Source of the DNA: Hyalella azteca
Taxonomy: Eukaryota; Arthropoda; Malacostraca; Amphipoda; Hyalellidae
Length of the DNA stretch: 64,000 bases
Assembly (NCBI RefSeq): GCF_000764305.2
Contig: NW_025932927.1
Span: 62,001 to 126,000, forward strand
Reading direction: 5' to 3'
Both the position numbers and the translations under genes were made by a program. Of this stretch, positions 12,201 through 27,200 are shown piece by piece. The notes under the pieces were generated by a model. That model saw only the letters and a program-made list of their open reading frames with translations, did no database searches and was not told the DNA's origin. Within the stretch, counting starts at the first letter, position 1; each line of letters opens with the position of its first letter.

Positions 12201-15200
12201 TATGACTGCCTTCCAATCAACGCAATGGCTGTGAGTCTCCAGACCTTGCAGTCTAAATTCCTCCGAACGCTCATGTCAACAACGCTATAAATACTCCGGT
12301 CTACAGTCCTCCAGACACTCGTTCCGATAGCCCTTGAGATCCTCGGGCCCAACCCTTCAGACCCTCGGGTCGCAGCACTTCAGACCCTCGGGCGCCAGCC
12401 CTTCAGACCCTCGGGTCGCAGCCCTTCAGACCCTCGGGTCGCAGCCCTTCAGACCGTCGGGCGCCAGCCCTTCAGACCCTCGAAGCTTACACTTCAGTCG
12501 TTCATTGGCAAAAAAAAAATACATGGCAGAATAGATGAGAATCGACGTGACCTCTGCAGCCCTCAAGGCGCGCTTACTTGCGACCAACATTTTAGCTGAT
12601 CAATTTGTCCAACCTTGTTAAATAATTATAAATAATAGTGCTCCGTCACGACTAACAATCACCGTGATCTTTCAAAGAGATCATACAGAATTAATATTTT
12701 GAGAACAAATTGAGCAGAATTTTCTGAATATGCATAAGTCATTACTCCTACTCCTCCACTTGCCTGCACGTCATGTCTCCTACTCCTCCACTTGCCTGCA
12801 CGTCATGCCTCCTACTCCTCCACTTGCCTGCACGTCATGCCTCCTACTCCTCCACATGCCTGCACAATACATATACATCGTGCCCTCCATCCCTTACCCC
12901 CTTACAGACGTTACTCCCACCCCACAATGTAGGGAAGGGGTTGGGGAGACGGAGGTTTGCATTGTAATTGCTGTGGTAAGCTCTGCAGCGCTGCCGGTGC
13001 TGCCAGGAGCGTCGCGACGGCTGCGGTATGGCCGGCGTCCGGGGGCCGTTACTTCCAATGAAGAATTTCAAAGCAAAGAAACCGCCACGCTAATAAACGC
13101 ATCTTTATTGAAAACATTTTGGAGACCAGCTCCGTCGTCGGTTCAAGAATTTAGATGACGCAAATGCAATCAACGGAGACAAGCCAAAGAGGTTAAAACC
13201 GAAGTACCGAATAAAGCCGAACCCGAAAATTTGAAATCTATCGAAACCGAAACGTTGTCGACTAAGATATGGTGAATTTATTCGGCATTTTTTTATGACA
13301 GAAGTTGAAATGCAGTTTGATTAGGTTTTTCCACGGTCACTCAACATTAGAGTTTTCGTCCACAGGCTCACCCGCGGACAAAGCTGACTTGGAGGTCGGG
13401 GATGAAATCCTGGAGGTGAATGGACGGAGTCTGGAGGATGCCACCCACACGGAGGTCATCCAACACATCCACCAGGTGGCAGCTCTTGACCATCAAGCTT
13501 GAACCTCTTGTTTATAACGTTCATCACATCGAAAATTCGTAGCTTTGCTCATTTTCTACTGCCATTAAATTCTTACCCCTTGCATTATAATACACTTAAT
13601 CATTATAGCCCGTTATCACTCCTCCGTTCGTCCATTGTACCTTCCACTCACAACTGCCTTGATGTCCTCCACTTTACTCACGTTTTCTTTCCTCTTTTCG
13701 TTGCATGTTATTCCTTTATTTGCATTTGCATCCAAACAAATGCATACTTTGTGTTCTGTGTATTTTACAGAAGATGCCATATTTGTATAGCTATGAACCA
13801 TACATTTTGTTTATTAAATGAGCGCCTTTACCACGTTGATTGTTCTGAAATCTTGGAAAAGAATCGACGAAGTCCATCCTCATTGAACTCATTTGCAATA
13901 CAATGGTCCTTAGTTGCTACGACTTCAAAAAGTTTAATGTGTCATTGTTTACATTGTAATCCTTATCGATTTCTTCATGTTCAATTTTTTTTATTTTTCT
14001 TCTATTTATTTTCAGTGCATCAGGTCGCGCACGATTTGCTTGCGCGTCAAGCGGAGGCAAGGAAGCAAAATTGGTGAGTCTGACCATAGACATTAGTTTT
14101 TTACGTCACTTTCGTAAAAAATGAAGCTTTCGCTGGTCAACTATCATAAACTTCTATTTGTTCGCACCCTAAAAGTATAGTTTTTTTCGGTATTGAAGAA
14201 TAGTCCTTTGGCCTATTTATGTACTTTTCCCGACTTGTTCCCAGATCTAAAAACTGGCCTTTTAACCAAATCTTTCTAATTTACGGTGGTTCGAAATCGT
14301 TACTGGACTTTCATTTATTCTGTACGGTACTAGGCAACTAGGCATTTCAAGACTAACAATGAACACATGCTCCCGCATAGCCTTGTCTAGTCTGTTCTTG
14401 AACGTGCTAATACTCGGAGCGTAAACAATATCATCAGAGAGGCTGTTTCACATGTCGGTGACTCGAAGCGAGAAGGATAAAGAAGTTTTTTCTCGTAGAT
14501 GAGTTTGCAACTCAGTTTTTTCATTTATATCCATGGCCCGTGGTGTTGATCCTGTTTCAAATTCTAGTAATCCTTCGGGGACCTTGTATAAACCATGAGT
14601 ATACAGTATACTTGTATACTTCAATGAGATCACCTCACAGACGTCGATGACAGAGACTTGGAAGCTTCATAATCTTTAATCTTTCTTCATAAAATTTGCT
14701 ATTTGAGCCTGGAATTATCCTTGTGGCGAGTCTTTGAACACTGCCCACTAAATTTTTGTCCTTTTCAAATTGCGGTGATCACACGGCGTTTCCAAACTCT
14801 AGGTTGGGGCGCACAACAGCAACAAACCAACTGCTTCATCGCTTCTGCATCTAGGTACTCGTATAGGAGCACATGATCAGCCCGAGCAGTTTATTGGATT
14901 TATTAACTTTCGTTTCAATATGCCTAGAGGCCCTAAAGAATTTAAGCTCCTAGTCGACATAAACTCTCATATCTTTTTCCGATTTCGACTTTTCAATCAT
15001 AACTCTTTCGTTGCAACCGTGTCTTCTCATACGGTAATCTTGCTGTTCTTTGTTCTTGCTGAGGTGAAGTACTTAACACTTTTAAGCATTAAAACGCAGC
15101 TGCCACGTATCAGCCAGTGAAATAAACTATCAAGATCATCTTGAGGGTTCACTTTGTTTGACGCATCCTGAACCGCTCATATGCAAGTAACCTGACAAAT

Positions 15201-18200
15201 ATTTTTGAAAATTCCATACTACCACATGGAACTTGTATATTGTCTATTAGAAATATAGATGCATCGAGTCTTTTATTTTTTTTTAGAGACCAAGACTGAG
15301 AGAAGGATGCAGACTAGAAGGGCGTACGATACGACGTTTATTTCGCTTATCATGGTTCAGGATGGTATGTAGTATGTTATTAGGATACCATGGTTTAGGA
15401 TGGTAGTGTGTTATTAGGAAGATAAGGCCACCACCCACTGCACCGCACACCGCCACCCACTGCACCGCACACCGCCACTCTCTGAACCGCACACCGCCAC
15501 CCACTGCACCGCACACCGCCACCCAAGCACATCGCCACCCGCTGCACCGCCACACACTGCACCGCACACCGCCACCCACTGCACTGCACACCGCCACCCA
15601 CTGCACAGCACATCGCCACCCACTGCACCGCACATCGCCACCCACTGCACCGCACTGCGTCCGCGCGAGTGGCGCGACGCTTGCATTCCTGGCGCGCGTG
15701 TCGTTGAGTTTCGCTCACGTTGGTTGCCAAGCTTTTCGATCGTTCCCTTAATTACTTCCTTGTGTGTTGCTTCACTTCTATAAAATGACCTAAATAACTA
15801 TAATGTGTAAAAGTTAAACCAAAATTAATTTTTATATCCAAAAAGCAGTTGTTTGCTTTTGAAGAGACCGATAAGATTAATGTACTTTGCTCAATTCTTC
15901 TCCACTTTCTCCATTGATAAATTTCACTCCGGATTTTCTCGTAAAATTTTTACCGAGTTTGATGACAAACAATCAGATAAGAACATGAATATGAATACTA
16001 TGAATACATAAAAGAATATTCTATTATGTATGCATATTCATGTTCTTATCTAATTGCTTGTCATCAAACTCAAAAAAAATGTCAACTCCCTTGTATTCAT
16101 CCTGTTACCATCCCAGCCCGCAGAGATTTATGACGTTTTCAGTTAGTGTACGTGATCTCCTCGAGACATGGCATCTGATCAACATTAATTTGCTAGTTTG
16201 TTATACATGCACATGTTCATTCATTGCAAGGCATTTATTTCACTGTAGATTTTCATTTGCCCCCAAGCTTTAGTTCTCGCGTAAAGAACGCTCCTACAGT
16301 GTGCATTGTACCCTTAGTGCAGAGGTCATGCAGTAGCGGCCACGAAGCTGCAGCAGAAGATGCCACACCAAGACCCTAAGTTCCGTGGCTATGGGGCCTG
16401 ACGGGAATTTCTGAATAGAAGTTGTTAATATTTTACTTGGTTACTGTCTGTCGCCTGCAATGAACGTTAAAATTGAATATTTTAGAAATAACATGTAAAT
16501 AACCCCGACCATAGCGGCAGTTCCTGGACCTCAGACAACCGTGAAAAAAAAAAGCAATATCAACTCTTGCTAGAAAAAACTTATTTTGTCAAGTACACAG
16601 TAGAGCTGTGCGTATATCTCTAGGGTTACCTTGCCTATAGATTTCAAAAATGACTCTTACGATGTCATACAAAAATTAAATTATTTTACAAATGAAGAAT
16701 TAATAGATTGGAGCCACTTTGCGAAGCTGTCTTTATCTCATGAGTTCCATGAAGTTCTCAGCTGAGATGGCATCACAGCTGCCCGAACGAAACGAACTAC
16801 GGCTGGCTCAGTGTGCTTCTGGCGGCGTTGAAGTGTGTGTGTGCGCGTTGCTTGGTTAGGCGAATTCTGCGCGCAGTGACTACAAAGTGAAGGGAACCAC
16901 TAACCTTGACAGCAAAAATGAAATTTCTAAACCCTGTGCCTTGAGCTACAAGTGGAACTCACTCGGGGTACTAACTGTGGGCGTATGATGTCGTAAATTA
17001 CTATTGATGAAGATGACGAAGAGAAATAAAGCGTGAAGAGGTACGTGATTTAGCTGCGGCTGCAATATTACCTGCAGCGTGTGCCGGCCGTTACTCTGCA
17101 ACGTAAACGCCATGTCGTGTGAGCCGCGTGAACGGGAGCACTAACCCTATCTTTCTCGCCTGCATACAGCCTTTAGGCTGCATACCAGTTAAATAATGCA
17201 GCGTTGAATTCATCAAAAGCTTAAGCAACAATTTGATTTACCTTCTCCATGCACGAGTCTAAAAATTGTCTCAGCACGATGAAAGATTTCGAGTGAAAAG
17301 CAAGTGCTAAATGTGGAATGGAAGCGCTGAGGTATGGCCGCACACAGCTCTGCACACACGACACTGCCTGTAGGGGCGTCGGGGCGCAGCGATAGCATAA
17401 CGCGTGGTCAGCATTTGTCTTACTTTTTCATGGTGAGCGAATTGTGCCACTATACAGTTATCATTAGTGAGGAAGATAGTGAATTAGATGGTAATTGTAT
17501 CACATCCCGCATAATGGATTGTCATTCGTAAGCGAGTGCGGTTACAGTGAGTGTACCGTCACGGTAGGAACACGTCTAGTGCCACTCATGCCCTGTCCTC
17601 GTCACGGTAGGAACACATCTAGTGCCACTCATGCCATGTCCTCGTCACGGTAGGAACACGTCTAGTGCCTCTCATGCCCTGTCCTCGTCACGGTAGGAAC
17701 ACGTCTAGTGCCTCTCATGCCATGTCCTCGTCACGGTAGGAACACGTCTAGTGCCACTCATGCCCTGTCCTCGTCACGGTAGGAACACGTCTAGTGCCAC
17801 TCATGCCATGTCCTCGTCACGGTAGGAACACGTCTAGTGCCACTCATGCCCTGTCGTCACGGTAGGAACACGTCTAGGGCCACTCATGCCCTGTCGTCAC
17901 GGTAGGAACACGTCGTTCTCGCTCACGATGATTCTTCCAGTTCTGTTAGCTATATAAATGTTCGCTCGCTCGACGTTCAAACGTTTCACAACGTTCGCCG
18001 CACCGTTGAAACACCTCCCAAGCGTTTATGAATTTCTCATCAGATGGAAAAACTTTATCACATTATATAAACGTCAAAAATCTAGTGTAACAAACAATAA
18101 AGCATTCCTACAATTACCGACATGTTCCAAAACGTTTACCTTGAACCTTGCGGGTTTCTGTACCGGACTTATTTTGGCCCTGAAAGCCCCTAGACTTCTA

Positions 18201-21200
18201 CCGAGAAATTCAAATGTTGCCGAATGTTTGCCTAAAGCTTCAATATTTTCATAATTTAAACCTTGAATTACAAACGTTTGCAAACGTTCACTTTAGAAAC
18301 TAGCCTTTTTTTAATATTAGCAATTTTTTATATTATACGAACGTTCGACGCAACTGCACGACTTTCTTCTTACCCATTAAAATGTTTCCCATCGGGTAAT
18401 CAATTTCAAAGTTCGTTCCATGCACAAAATAGGCTTTAATGTTCGCATCAAATGTCCTGAACGTTTTCCATACGCCACCTCCTCCCCTCACGGTCACGTC
18501 TCAACGTCTCCCCGGTCTGGAAAACATGACGTTTGTAGCCCACCCTTCCCCACCCTGTCTCCCCATCTCTAACTCCCTACTACCTTCTTCCCACCATTTC
18601 TTCCCCCAATCCTCCCTCACTACCGAACCGCTCCCCCCTTTCCTCCTCCACTCCCGCAACACTCACCCAGTCCCCCATTGTCCCTCTCCAGCGCACGACC
18701 TGGCGGCGACAGCGAACGTGCAGGACGCCTTCGTGATCGCCGTGGAGCAGCAGGCGCGGGAGCGACTCGAGCGCCTGTCCGCCCTCAAGAAGATCAAGCC
18801 TGTGGACATGACCAAACTCCCCCAGGCGGTGGGTGATGTGGGAGGTGTGGACGTGACCTAACTCCCCCAGGGGGTGGATGATGTGCTCCCCCAGGCGGTG
18901 GGTGATGTGGGAGTTGTGGACATGCATAAGTGAGGTGTGAGGGTAAGATAATACCGCCTAAACTAGGTATGTGCGTTAATAAGATGAATGGCAATATGAA
19001 GAGTGAGAGGAAGGCTAGTGTAGAGAAGCCAATGGATATAAAGTAGACATGGCGAAGGGGAGAGCGAGTGAAACGTGGGGGAGGAAAAGTGTGATATTTA
19101 GGGAGGGATAGAGTGAGACGTGGGGAGAGCGTGAGATGTGGAGAGGGAGAGCGTGAGATGTGCGTAGGAAGAACGTGAGATGTGGGGAGGGAGAGCGTGA
19201 GATGTGATGAGGGAGAGTGAGGACGGGGCGAGAAGGGACGTTAGGAACGGCAATGAAAGTGAGGGGTGGGAGGGTAGTGTGGCTAAGGAGGAGGGAGCGG
19301 GAGGCTAAGGAAGAGAGTGCAGGGGCGGCCGTTACAGCTGCGCGCGTGACGCCATCGTCTCGGCGCACCAGCAGCGCTACCTGCTGTTGTTGTGGCAGCC
19401 AGCGCCACCTCTGCTACCTGCTGTTGTGGCAGCCAGCGCCACTGCTGCTGCCTGCTGTTGTTGTGGCAGCCAGCGCCACTGCTGCTACCTGCTGTTGTGG
19501 CAGCCAGCGCCACTGCTGCTACCTGCTGTTGTTGTGGCTGCGGATCACACGAACCGTTATTTTGTGTTGCCACTATTATGGTGTGTGATTGTGATGCGTG
19601 CAATGAGTGTCATGGTATAATCATTATTCATAATGTATTAGTCATCTTTGAAATCAATCTATGCGATGACGGCCGTTAATATGATGATTGTGTCAGATGG
19701 CACTATTGTCGGGAGGCAATATTGAGCGCCACCTGATATCATATGTTCAACCTGAACCTGAGGACAGGGTTTGTTGACCAAGTGAGTGAGGGATAAGTAA
19801 CGACTCCCGCCTAGTAGTGCGGTCTCACTGACGTGATGAGTACTTCAATGCCATTAATCTATTTCGCGTCTAGTGGATATTGCGTCTCAATTGCCGATGA
19901 TATAATCTTAGGATATAAATATGTATAATGAATAGAAGGAGACGCCTGATCGTGGACAACTCCACGCATTCCCATAACTTATGCTTATAATTGGACATTG
20001 TACGTGGCACAATGGTCACACATGGTAATCATTGTAGGTAATACAACGATTTCAAATAATGCTTTTGTTGTACGTGAGACAGTGATTGTATGCAGCACAA
20101 TGATTGCAGTGATAGCACGATAGCACGGCCCTGCATGTACCGCGCAGCGCCGTGCGTGTAACGCGCAGCACCGTGCGTGTACCGCGCAGCACCGTGCGTG
20201 TACCGCGCAGCACCGTGCGTGTACCGCGCAACGCCGTGCGTGTACCGCGCAGCACCGTGCGTGTACCGCGCAGCACCGTGCGTGTACCGCGCAGCACCGT
20301 GCGTGTACCGCGCAGCACCGTGCGTGTACCACGCAGCGCCGTGCATGTACCGCGCAGCACCGTGCGTGTACCGCGCAGCACCGTGCGTGTAGCACGTAGC
20401 GCCATTGCGTGTACCGTTATGTTATCTCATCAGCAGCATTTTCACGTGACATTCACACCTTCAGCTCGTATCTCTTATCTCTTGCGACTTTTACAACTTC
20501 ACGCGGCGTCCGCTGCTCTGACTGTTCGAGGCTTTTGGGGTCCGAGGTGCTGCATGGAAGCGCTGGGGTTTGGGTTCTGATACCCTGGATGTGTAGGGCT
20601 CTGGGGTGTGCATGAGGTACTGGATGTGCTGGGGTTAGAAGTCCGAGGTGCAGGAGGACCTGTTGGGGTTTGAGGTCTGAGGTGCTGGATGTGTTGGGGT
20701 TTGATTGGTTTCGTTAGTGCGCCGCCTTGAACTTGAACATGCAACCTAAATGCGTGTAGATGAGTGGGGCTGGCAGATCACTTTCAAATTATTGATGTTT
20801 ATTTATTTTTTAAGTCCTACAAAAATTGTTGAGTAAATTGCGTTTGTGTTCCTTGCTTTGGTCAGCAAATTGGGAAAAAGTGGAGTATACCACTTGCATT
20901 ATCAAAGTTGTGGTTCTATCTTAAAGATTGGAAGCGTGGAACAGCCTTCTAATTATGAACTTATTTGCGAACAGGAACAAGAGAAGTCGAGAGTTCCAAC
21001 AGACGCCCATCAACAGGAACAACAGCAAGACACGGAGCCCAACAGCGCCCCGGCAACAGGGACAGCAACAGAAACTAGCAAAGCTCGTCGTAGCAACGGC
21101 GTCGACTCGTCACCTCTCTACGTCACCAGCGTCCCCAGCATCGCTACGTCCTCAGACGTGGCACGTCGTCACCCCGTCAGTGGTGAGTGACGTCAGCTGC

Positions 21201-24200
21201 CACGTCACTTGTGGCACAGCTGATATAACACATCCATCATCACTGACCAAACACATCACTTGTGCTACAGCTAACGTGCCACGTCCATCATCACTGACCA
21301 AACACATCACTTGTACTACAGCTAACGCGCCACGTCCATCATCACTGACCAAACACCCACAGATAGTGAATTAGATGTTACTTGTGTCACAAGTGAGTAC
21401 GGTTAGAGTGAGTGTACCGTCACGGTAGGAACACGTCTAGTCTTGCCACTATTATATATGGTGTGTGATTGTGATGCGTGCAATGAGTGTTACCAGCGCC
21501 TCGGACCCTAATGTTTCACGTCCATCATCACTGACCAAACACGTTGCCCAGGTGCCGTGGGCGACGTAGGGACGGCCGTGGGCGACGCAGGGACGGCCGG
21601 GGACGGCGATGCCTACAGGAGCGGGGACGAGCTGGAACTGACGCAGGAGCTGCGCGGCGACACAACTGACGACGACCTCGGCGACGAGGGCGACGGCAGT
21701 GACAGCGAGGCGAGGGCACGGCGACGAGGTCCTCGCAAGGGACGAGGGTCTCGACGCGCCCCTCTGACCCGCCACAGGGACGACGAAGGACGACAAGGGG
21801 CGCCGCGGGACGACGAGAGGCGACGGGACGACGCCGTGGAGCGCTCACCACAACACAAGGCCGAGGTGGGCGACTCTGCTCTATTGCTCGCTATAAAAGC
21901 TTAGAAATCTATGGGGAAATAAAATAGATCATATAAAATAATTATTCTCAATGTTAGTTTTCATGCGCCGCTGTTCATATTTGATCAATGTATGGTAGCA
22001 AGTTAATAAATTAGTTACGGAAATTAATCATCAATGTATGGTAGCAAGGTAATATATTATTACTTAAATATCAATGTATGGTAGCAAGGTAATAAATTAG
22101 TTAATTAATCATCAATGTATGGTAGCAAGACAATAAATTAGTTAATTAATCATCAATGTATGGTAGCGACTTAGCAAGTTAATAAATTAGCCCCAGTCTG
22201 AGGCATTAACAGCCCCCCAATACCCCCAGGAGAGCGGGGGCGCCAGCGACGAGTCGCTGCCCGCGACGCCCGAGAAGACGTACGGGCTCGTCACGTCCCC
22301 CCGTCCCCCACCATCCGCCCCAGGGGGAGACCATAAACCCCCACTCACCCCCACCAGTTCTGGAGCCAGCACCAGGTGAGTGTAAACTGGGGGACGGGCA
22401 GTGAGGGGACGCGTGGTGCAGTGAGGGGACGCGCGTGGTGCAGTGAGGGGACGCGTGGTGCAGTGAGGGGACGCGCGNGATGCTCTGGCACTGCAGGTCT
22501 GGAGATGCTCTGGCACTGCAGGTCTGGAGATGCTCTGGCACTGCAGGTCTGGAGATGCTCTGGCACTGCAGGTCTGGAGATGCTCTGGCACTGCAGGTCT
22601 GGAGATGCTCTGGCACTGCAGGTCTGGAGATGCTCTGGCACTGCAGGTCTGGAGATGCTCTGGCACTGCAGGTCTGGAGATGCTCTGGCACTGCAGGTCT
22701 GGAGATGCTCTGGCACTGCAGGTCTGGAGATGCTCTGGCACTGCAGGTCTGGAGATGCTCTGGCACTGCAGGTCTGGAGATGCTCTGGCACTGCAGGTCT
22801 GGAGATGCTCTGGCACTGCAGGTCTGGAGATGCTCTGGCACTGCAGGTCTGGAGATGCTCTGGCACTGCAGGTCTGGAGATGCTCTGGCACTGCAGGTCT
22901 GGAGATGCTCTGGCACTGCAGGTCTGGAGATGCTCTGGCACTGCAGGTCTGGAGATGCTCTGGCACTGCAGGTCTGGAGATGCTCTGGCACTGCAGGTCT
23001 GGAGATGCTCTGGCACTGCAGGTCTGGAGATGCTCTGGCACTGCAGGTCTGGAGATGCTCTGGCACTGCAGGTCTGGAGATGCTCTGGCACTGCAGGTCT
23101 GGAGATGCTCTGGCACTGCAGGTCTGGAGATGCTCTGGCACTGCAGGTCTGGAGATGCTCTGGCACTGCAGGTCTGGAGATGCTCTGGCACTGCAGGTCT
23201 GGAGATGCTCTGGCACTGCAGGTCTGGAGATGCTCTGGCACTGCAGGTCTGGAGATGCTCTGGCACTGCAGGTCTGGAGATGCTCTGGCACTGCAGGTCT
23301 GGAGATGCTCTGGCACTGCAGGTCTGGAGATGCTCTGGCACTGCAGGTCTGATGTGCTCAACGTTGCGCTCACTCGAAGACAACTAACTATTTGCTCGTT
23401 AGTTTTTCCATCGAATTGCCTCCCATTGATGTTCGTGTGGAGATATACCGACCGAGATGTTGTCATGGCATGAATATCAATGCTGAACGTGTTCGTCGTG
23501 ACCAGAGATGCACTGCATGACATAATGCGCGATTTTTTCTTGCTTTCGATTATTTCGCTGCTTCACTCAGTCTACACCTAAGTCATAACTTTTTCCAAGA
23601 CAACCTACATTTTGATCCTGTTTCTTCGATCATTTCATAATGTTTAGGAATTCATTTCCGTCATTTATAAACGTCAAATGAATAGAAATGATGCTTTGGC
23701 TGCCATCACGTTAACATCAATAGTGTAGTCTGCCACGCAAATTTTTCTTTCGTTAATTATTTATATGAAAACGATTACTTCGACGATTGGGCCTAACTTC
23801 AATAAATTCAACCCGCGCTAAAAATTGACGAAATAAATGATGTAACATGTGGGTGATGTGGCGCAATAGATGAAATAATGTACATTCATCGTAAGGAAGC
23901 GCAATGCGAAATGCGTTGAGCGAGGCTGTAACAGACCCAGCCGTGGGTCTGTCCCAGCCAGTTCAACGGCATACGTGGCAGTTCAACGATTGTGATGAAT
24001 TAACGATGCTTTCATCGTTTGGGTATATTATAAACTATTGCATGTAATTCTGTGCATGGATTCGTGTCACGTGACCCGCAGCGTATCATCATTTAAACGC
24101 ATAAGTAAGAGTTATTGTTCGACAGTGACTGCATTACTAATTGAACAATCCAATACTTCCCCGCTGTACTCGCAGCGAGCAGCTGCAATTCTTCCATATA

Positions 24201-27200
24201 TTCTGCACTGCATGGCCACTTATGTAGCTTCTTCTGCCGTGAATTCTGCGGACACGGTTACATTGAAACGAAAACTTTTCGACCGGGACCCAGCCTCAAA
24301 TTCAATTGGCAGATGCTAACCGAACCATGTCGTGGCCATATTCGCCTTTCTAGGTCTACCACGCCGATCTGGCGAGTGGTTAGGATCTCTAGATTGGAGC
24401 TGAGCGTTTAACGAGTGGTTAGGTTAACTCGGACTGGAGCAGAGCGTTCTCCAGCGGCGGGTAGATGTTGAAATTCAGCGAACTTCGGCGACAAGCCTCG
24501 CATTGCCTACTGCCGTAAAACATTCTAGTCAATGATGTAAATAATGGGTGAGAATGACTTTTTATCCACATATTTCCGGTGTGAGTATATGAAATTATAT
24601 AAGAAACTGTTACGCGGCTAGGTTTGTGTAGGTACAAAGGCCGCGTGCCGGCTGACGTTAGTTGGTGCACTGCTAGAAAGTTGCTACCGCTACGCCGAGC
24701 ACAGTATCACAGCGCCAACTCTGCTGGGTTGTGGCTACCACACTGAGCACACCCACAGCGCCAACTCTGCTGGGTTGTGGCTACCACACTGAGCACACCC
24801 ACAGCGCCAACTCTGCTGGGTTGTGGCTACCACACCGAGAACAGCAACTACTCTGCAGCAAGGTTCCGTGATCGATTTGCAGTAGTGGTGGTTGGAAACA
24901 TTGTCGAATCAAGCTTCAATGTATTCTTCTTAGATGGCTTTTAGCTCCTGGTTGAAATTGTCATCTGGCTTTCCGCATTAAATGTACAACCAATTTATTG
25001 TATATGTTCAGATAGGATGAAGACACTCTTCTAAGTGATGGACAACCAGAAATATTGTACTCCCTGGGGCTGACGTACACGATGTGGACAGACGTACAAC
25101 TTCTTTACTCCGTGCAGCTCTACTTAGCTTGCAATAAACAGTGCAGTACAGTGCAGCTCTACTTAGCTTGCAGTAAACAGTACAGTGCCGCTCTACTTAG
25201 CTTACAGTAAACAGTACAGTACAGTGCAGCTCTACTTAGCTTGCGGTAAACAGTACAGTGCAGCTCNCGCCCCTGCTACACACGTCCCTGCTACACACGC
25301 CCCTGCTACACACGTCCCTGCTACACACGTCCCTGCTACACACGTCCCTGCTGCTCCTGTCTCTGTTGCACTTCCGGTATTCGTCACTGGTTGGTGTCGC
25401 GGAATTTGCCTCGCCAAGCACCCAACTATCGAAACCAGCGGCAGAGTCGCCATAGTTAGCAAGATGAACCGCAGCGACTGTCGGCCAGGGCGTTGTGCGG
25501 GGGGAGGAAGACTACAGGTATGCTAAACCCCCCACTTCACCCCAACTCACCTGCCTCCCACCCACGTAAACCTGCCACCAACCGACGACAGGTTGCCTCC
25601 AGCTTCAGTACCTAGCTAAACGCCAGCTGGTGAGGGTGTGTGTGTGCCGCTTAGTTTCCTGTAACTTTCGACGCCGCTAGGCCGATCCTTCCTAACCACA
25701 GGAATTTAGCTGCTCCAGTGACGACATTCTACCATGTAAACGATGGTATTGTGAATTTTGTGTTGTCATTAATGCCTGCAAATCGGAACGTATCGACATT
25801 AGTTAGAACAAGCGCATTCTGAAATTTGAACTGAAGTAAGGAGTGTTGAGAACTCCTAAACTTGGTCGGTCGGTCAGTGGCGACGGCATGTGCTAAGTCC
25901 TGCGGAAATACTGCGTTGTCTTGACTTCTGTTGCTCTTAGCCTATGAGAGGGAATTCTTGCTGTTTGTATTCCCTATTCAATTTAGCTGCCATCATAAGT
26001 ACTTTTGAACTCAATTGGTGGGTTTAGCTTGATTGAGCATAGTTCGCCGGAAAAGTGGCAATTAATGCTAGGCTTCTAATCGAACGAGATTATTATCAAG
26101 CTATCTTCTAGAAGGTTGCCGTGCGAAGCTTAGGCGTCAGCTTTGGTCAATGGCCCACTGATTGTTTCGCACTGTTCATGCTAGGAATACTAGTCAGCTC
26201 ATTGTTTAGTCAACTCAGAAAATATGAATATTTTGCTTAAGTGCTTAACACTTTTCTAAATTGAGTCGTTTTGAACCGTTGCACATCTGGACTTGGTGCT
26301 TAGTCAGACTTCAACACCAGCTTCTTATGCTATGGGTATGTGCTCTCTGATGGACCTTTCATGAATCGGTAATCGAAAATTCAAGAATCGAGATGGCCAT
26401 TGAAACTTTTGTTTTTCTATACTATAATTATCGATTCTTGGTATTACAAATACTGTTTTTACTTACAGTCCTGTGGTATGATTCATTGTTTTTCCAAGAA
26501 TTGTCGGAATCGTTTCCCTTTGAAAGTCCGGTGCAGTCGCTGCTCACCACCGAACATCCCTGCGTGCTACTGCTAATACTGAATATTTACCGCTAATATG
26601 TAATTTTATTTACATTTCTCACTTAATACCCTGGTAATTAACAAATTAATCAAGTGTAGCGTTTGCATTCAACGGCTGATCACTGAGACCAGGCAGGAAG
26701 CGTGGGGTTGCAGCTGCTAAGCGTCGCCAGACTATTTTGTGTCCGGCAGAACCGTTCATAAAACCAAAGTGTTCGTGTTTATACCACCTGAAAGGCCATT
26801 GCGTACCTGTGGGTTGGTACCACGTTTCGAGAACTACTGTTCTGTTACTCTTACCACTGATGTTTCTTTGATGCAATTGTAAGTTTTATTCGTGATTTCT
26901 GCTACGAAATGAAATGTCCTCCGTTTTCTCTGTCCGATTAGGTTAGAACGTTAGATGGAAGATCTTTACCTGCTTGGGGTCCTGCAGTACCTTGCTCTTG
27001 TCGTACGCTTAGCGATCGTCACCACTGAACGTACAATCGCCTCATTATCAGCTTCCGATCAAATCTTTATTCAACTAACGATCGCCTCATCATTCAACGT
27101 ACGATCGCCGCATTACTCGTTTTACAATCGCAGCATTTTTCTACTTGAATCCTGCATTTTCCAACTTACGATCGCCGCATTATTCGTCTTACAATCGCAG

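Noticed and set aside
11996..12352. 118-codon minus frame
   Set aside because: No recognisable domain, no splice or neighbour support; length is not exceptional for chance.
14016..14077. Frame [19 protein letters not shown] through exon 4
   Set aside because: The other frame gives [14 protein letters not shown], which completes the PDZ fold and fits both neighbouring phases.
22187..23523. Frames of 285-398 codons on both strands
   Set aside because: Perfect 25-bp repeat; every frame is open because no unit phase contains a stop.
25464..25517. ATG followed by 18 codons and a CTACAG|GTATGC donor as an alternative first exon
   Set aside because: It exits in phase 0 while the next two PALS1 exons need phase 2; it would fit only by skipping to exon 11. 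Too little evidence.
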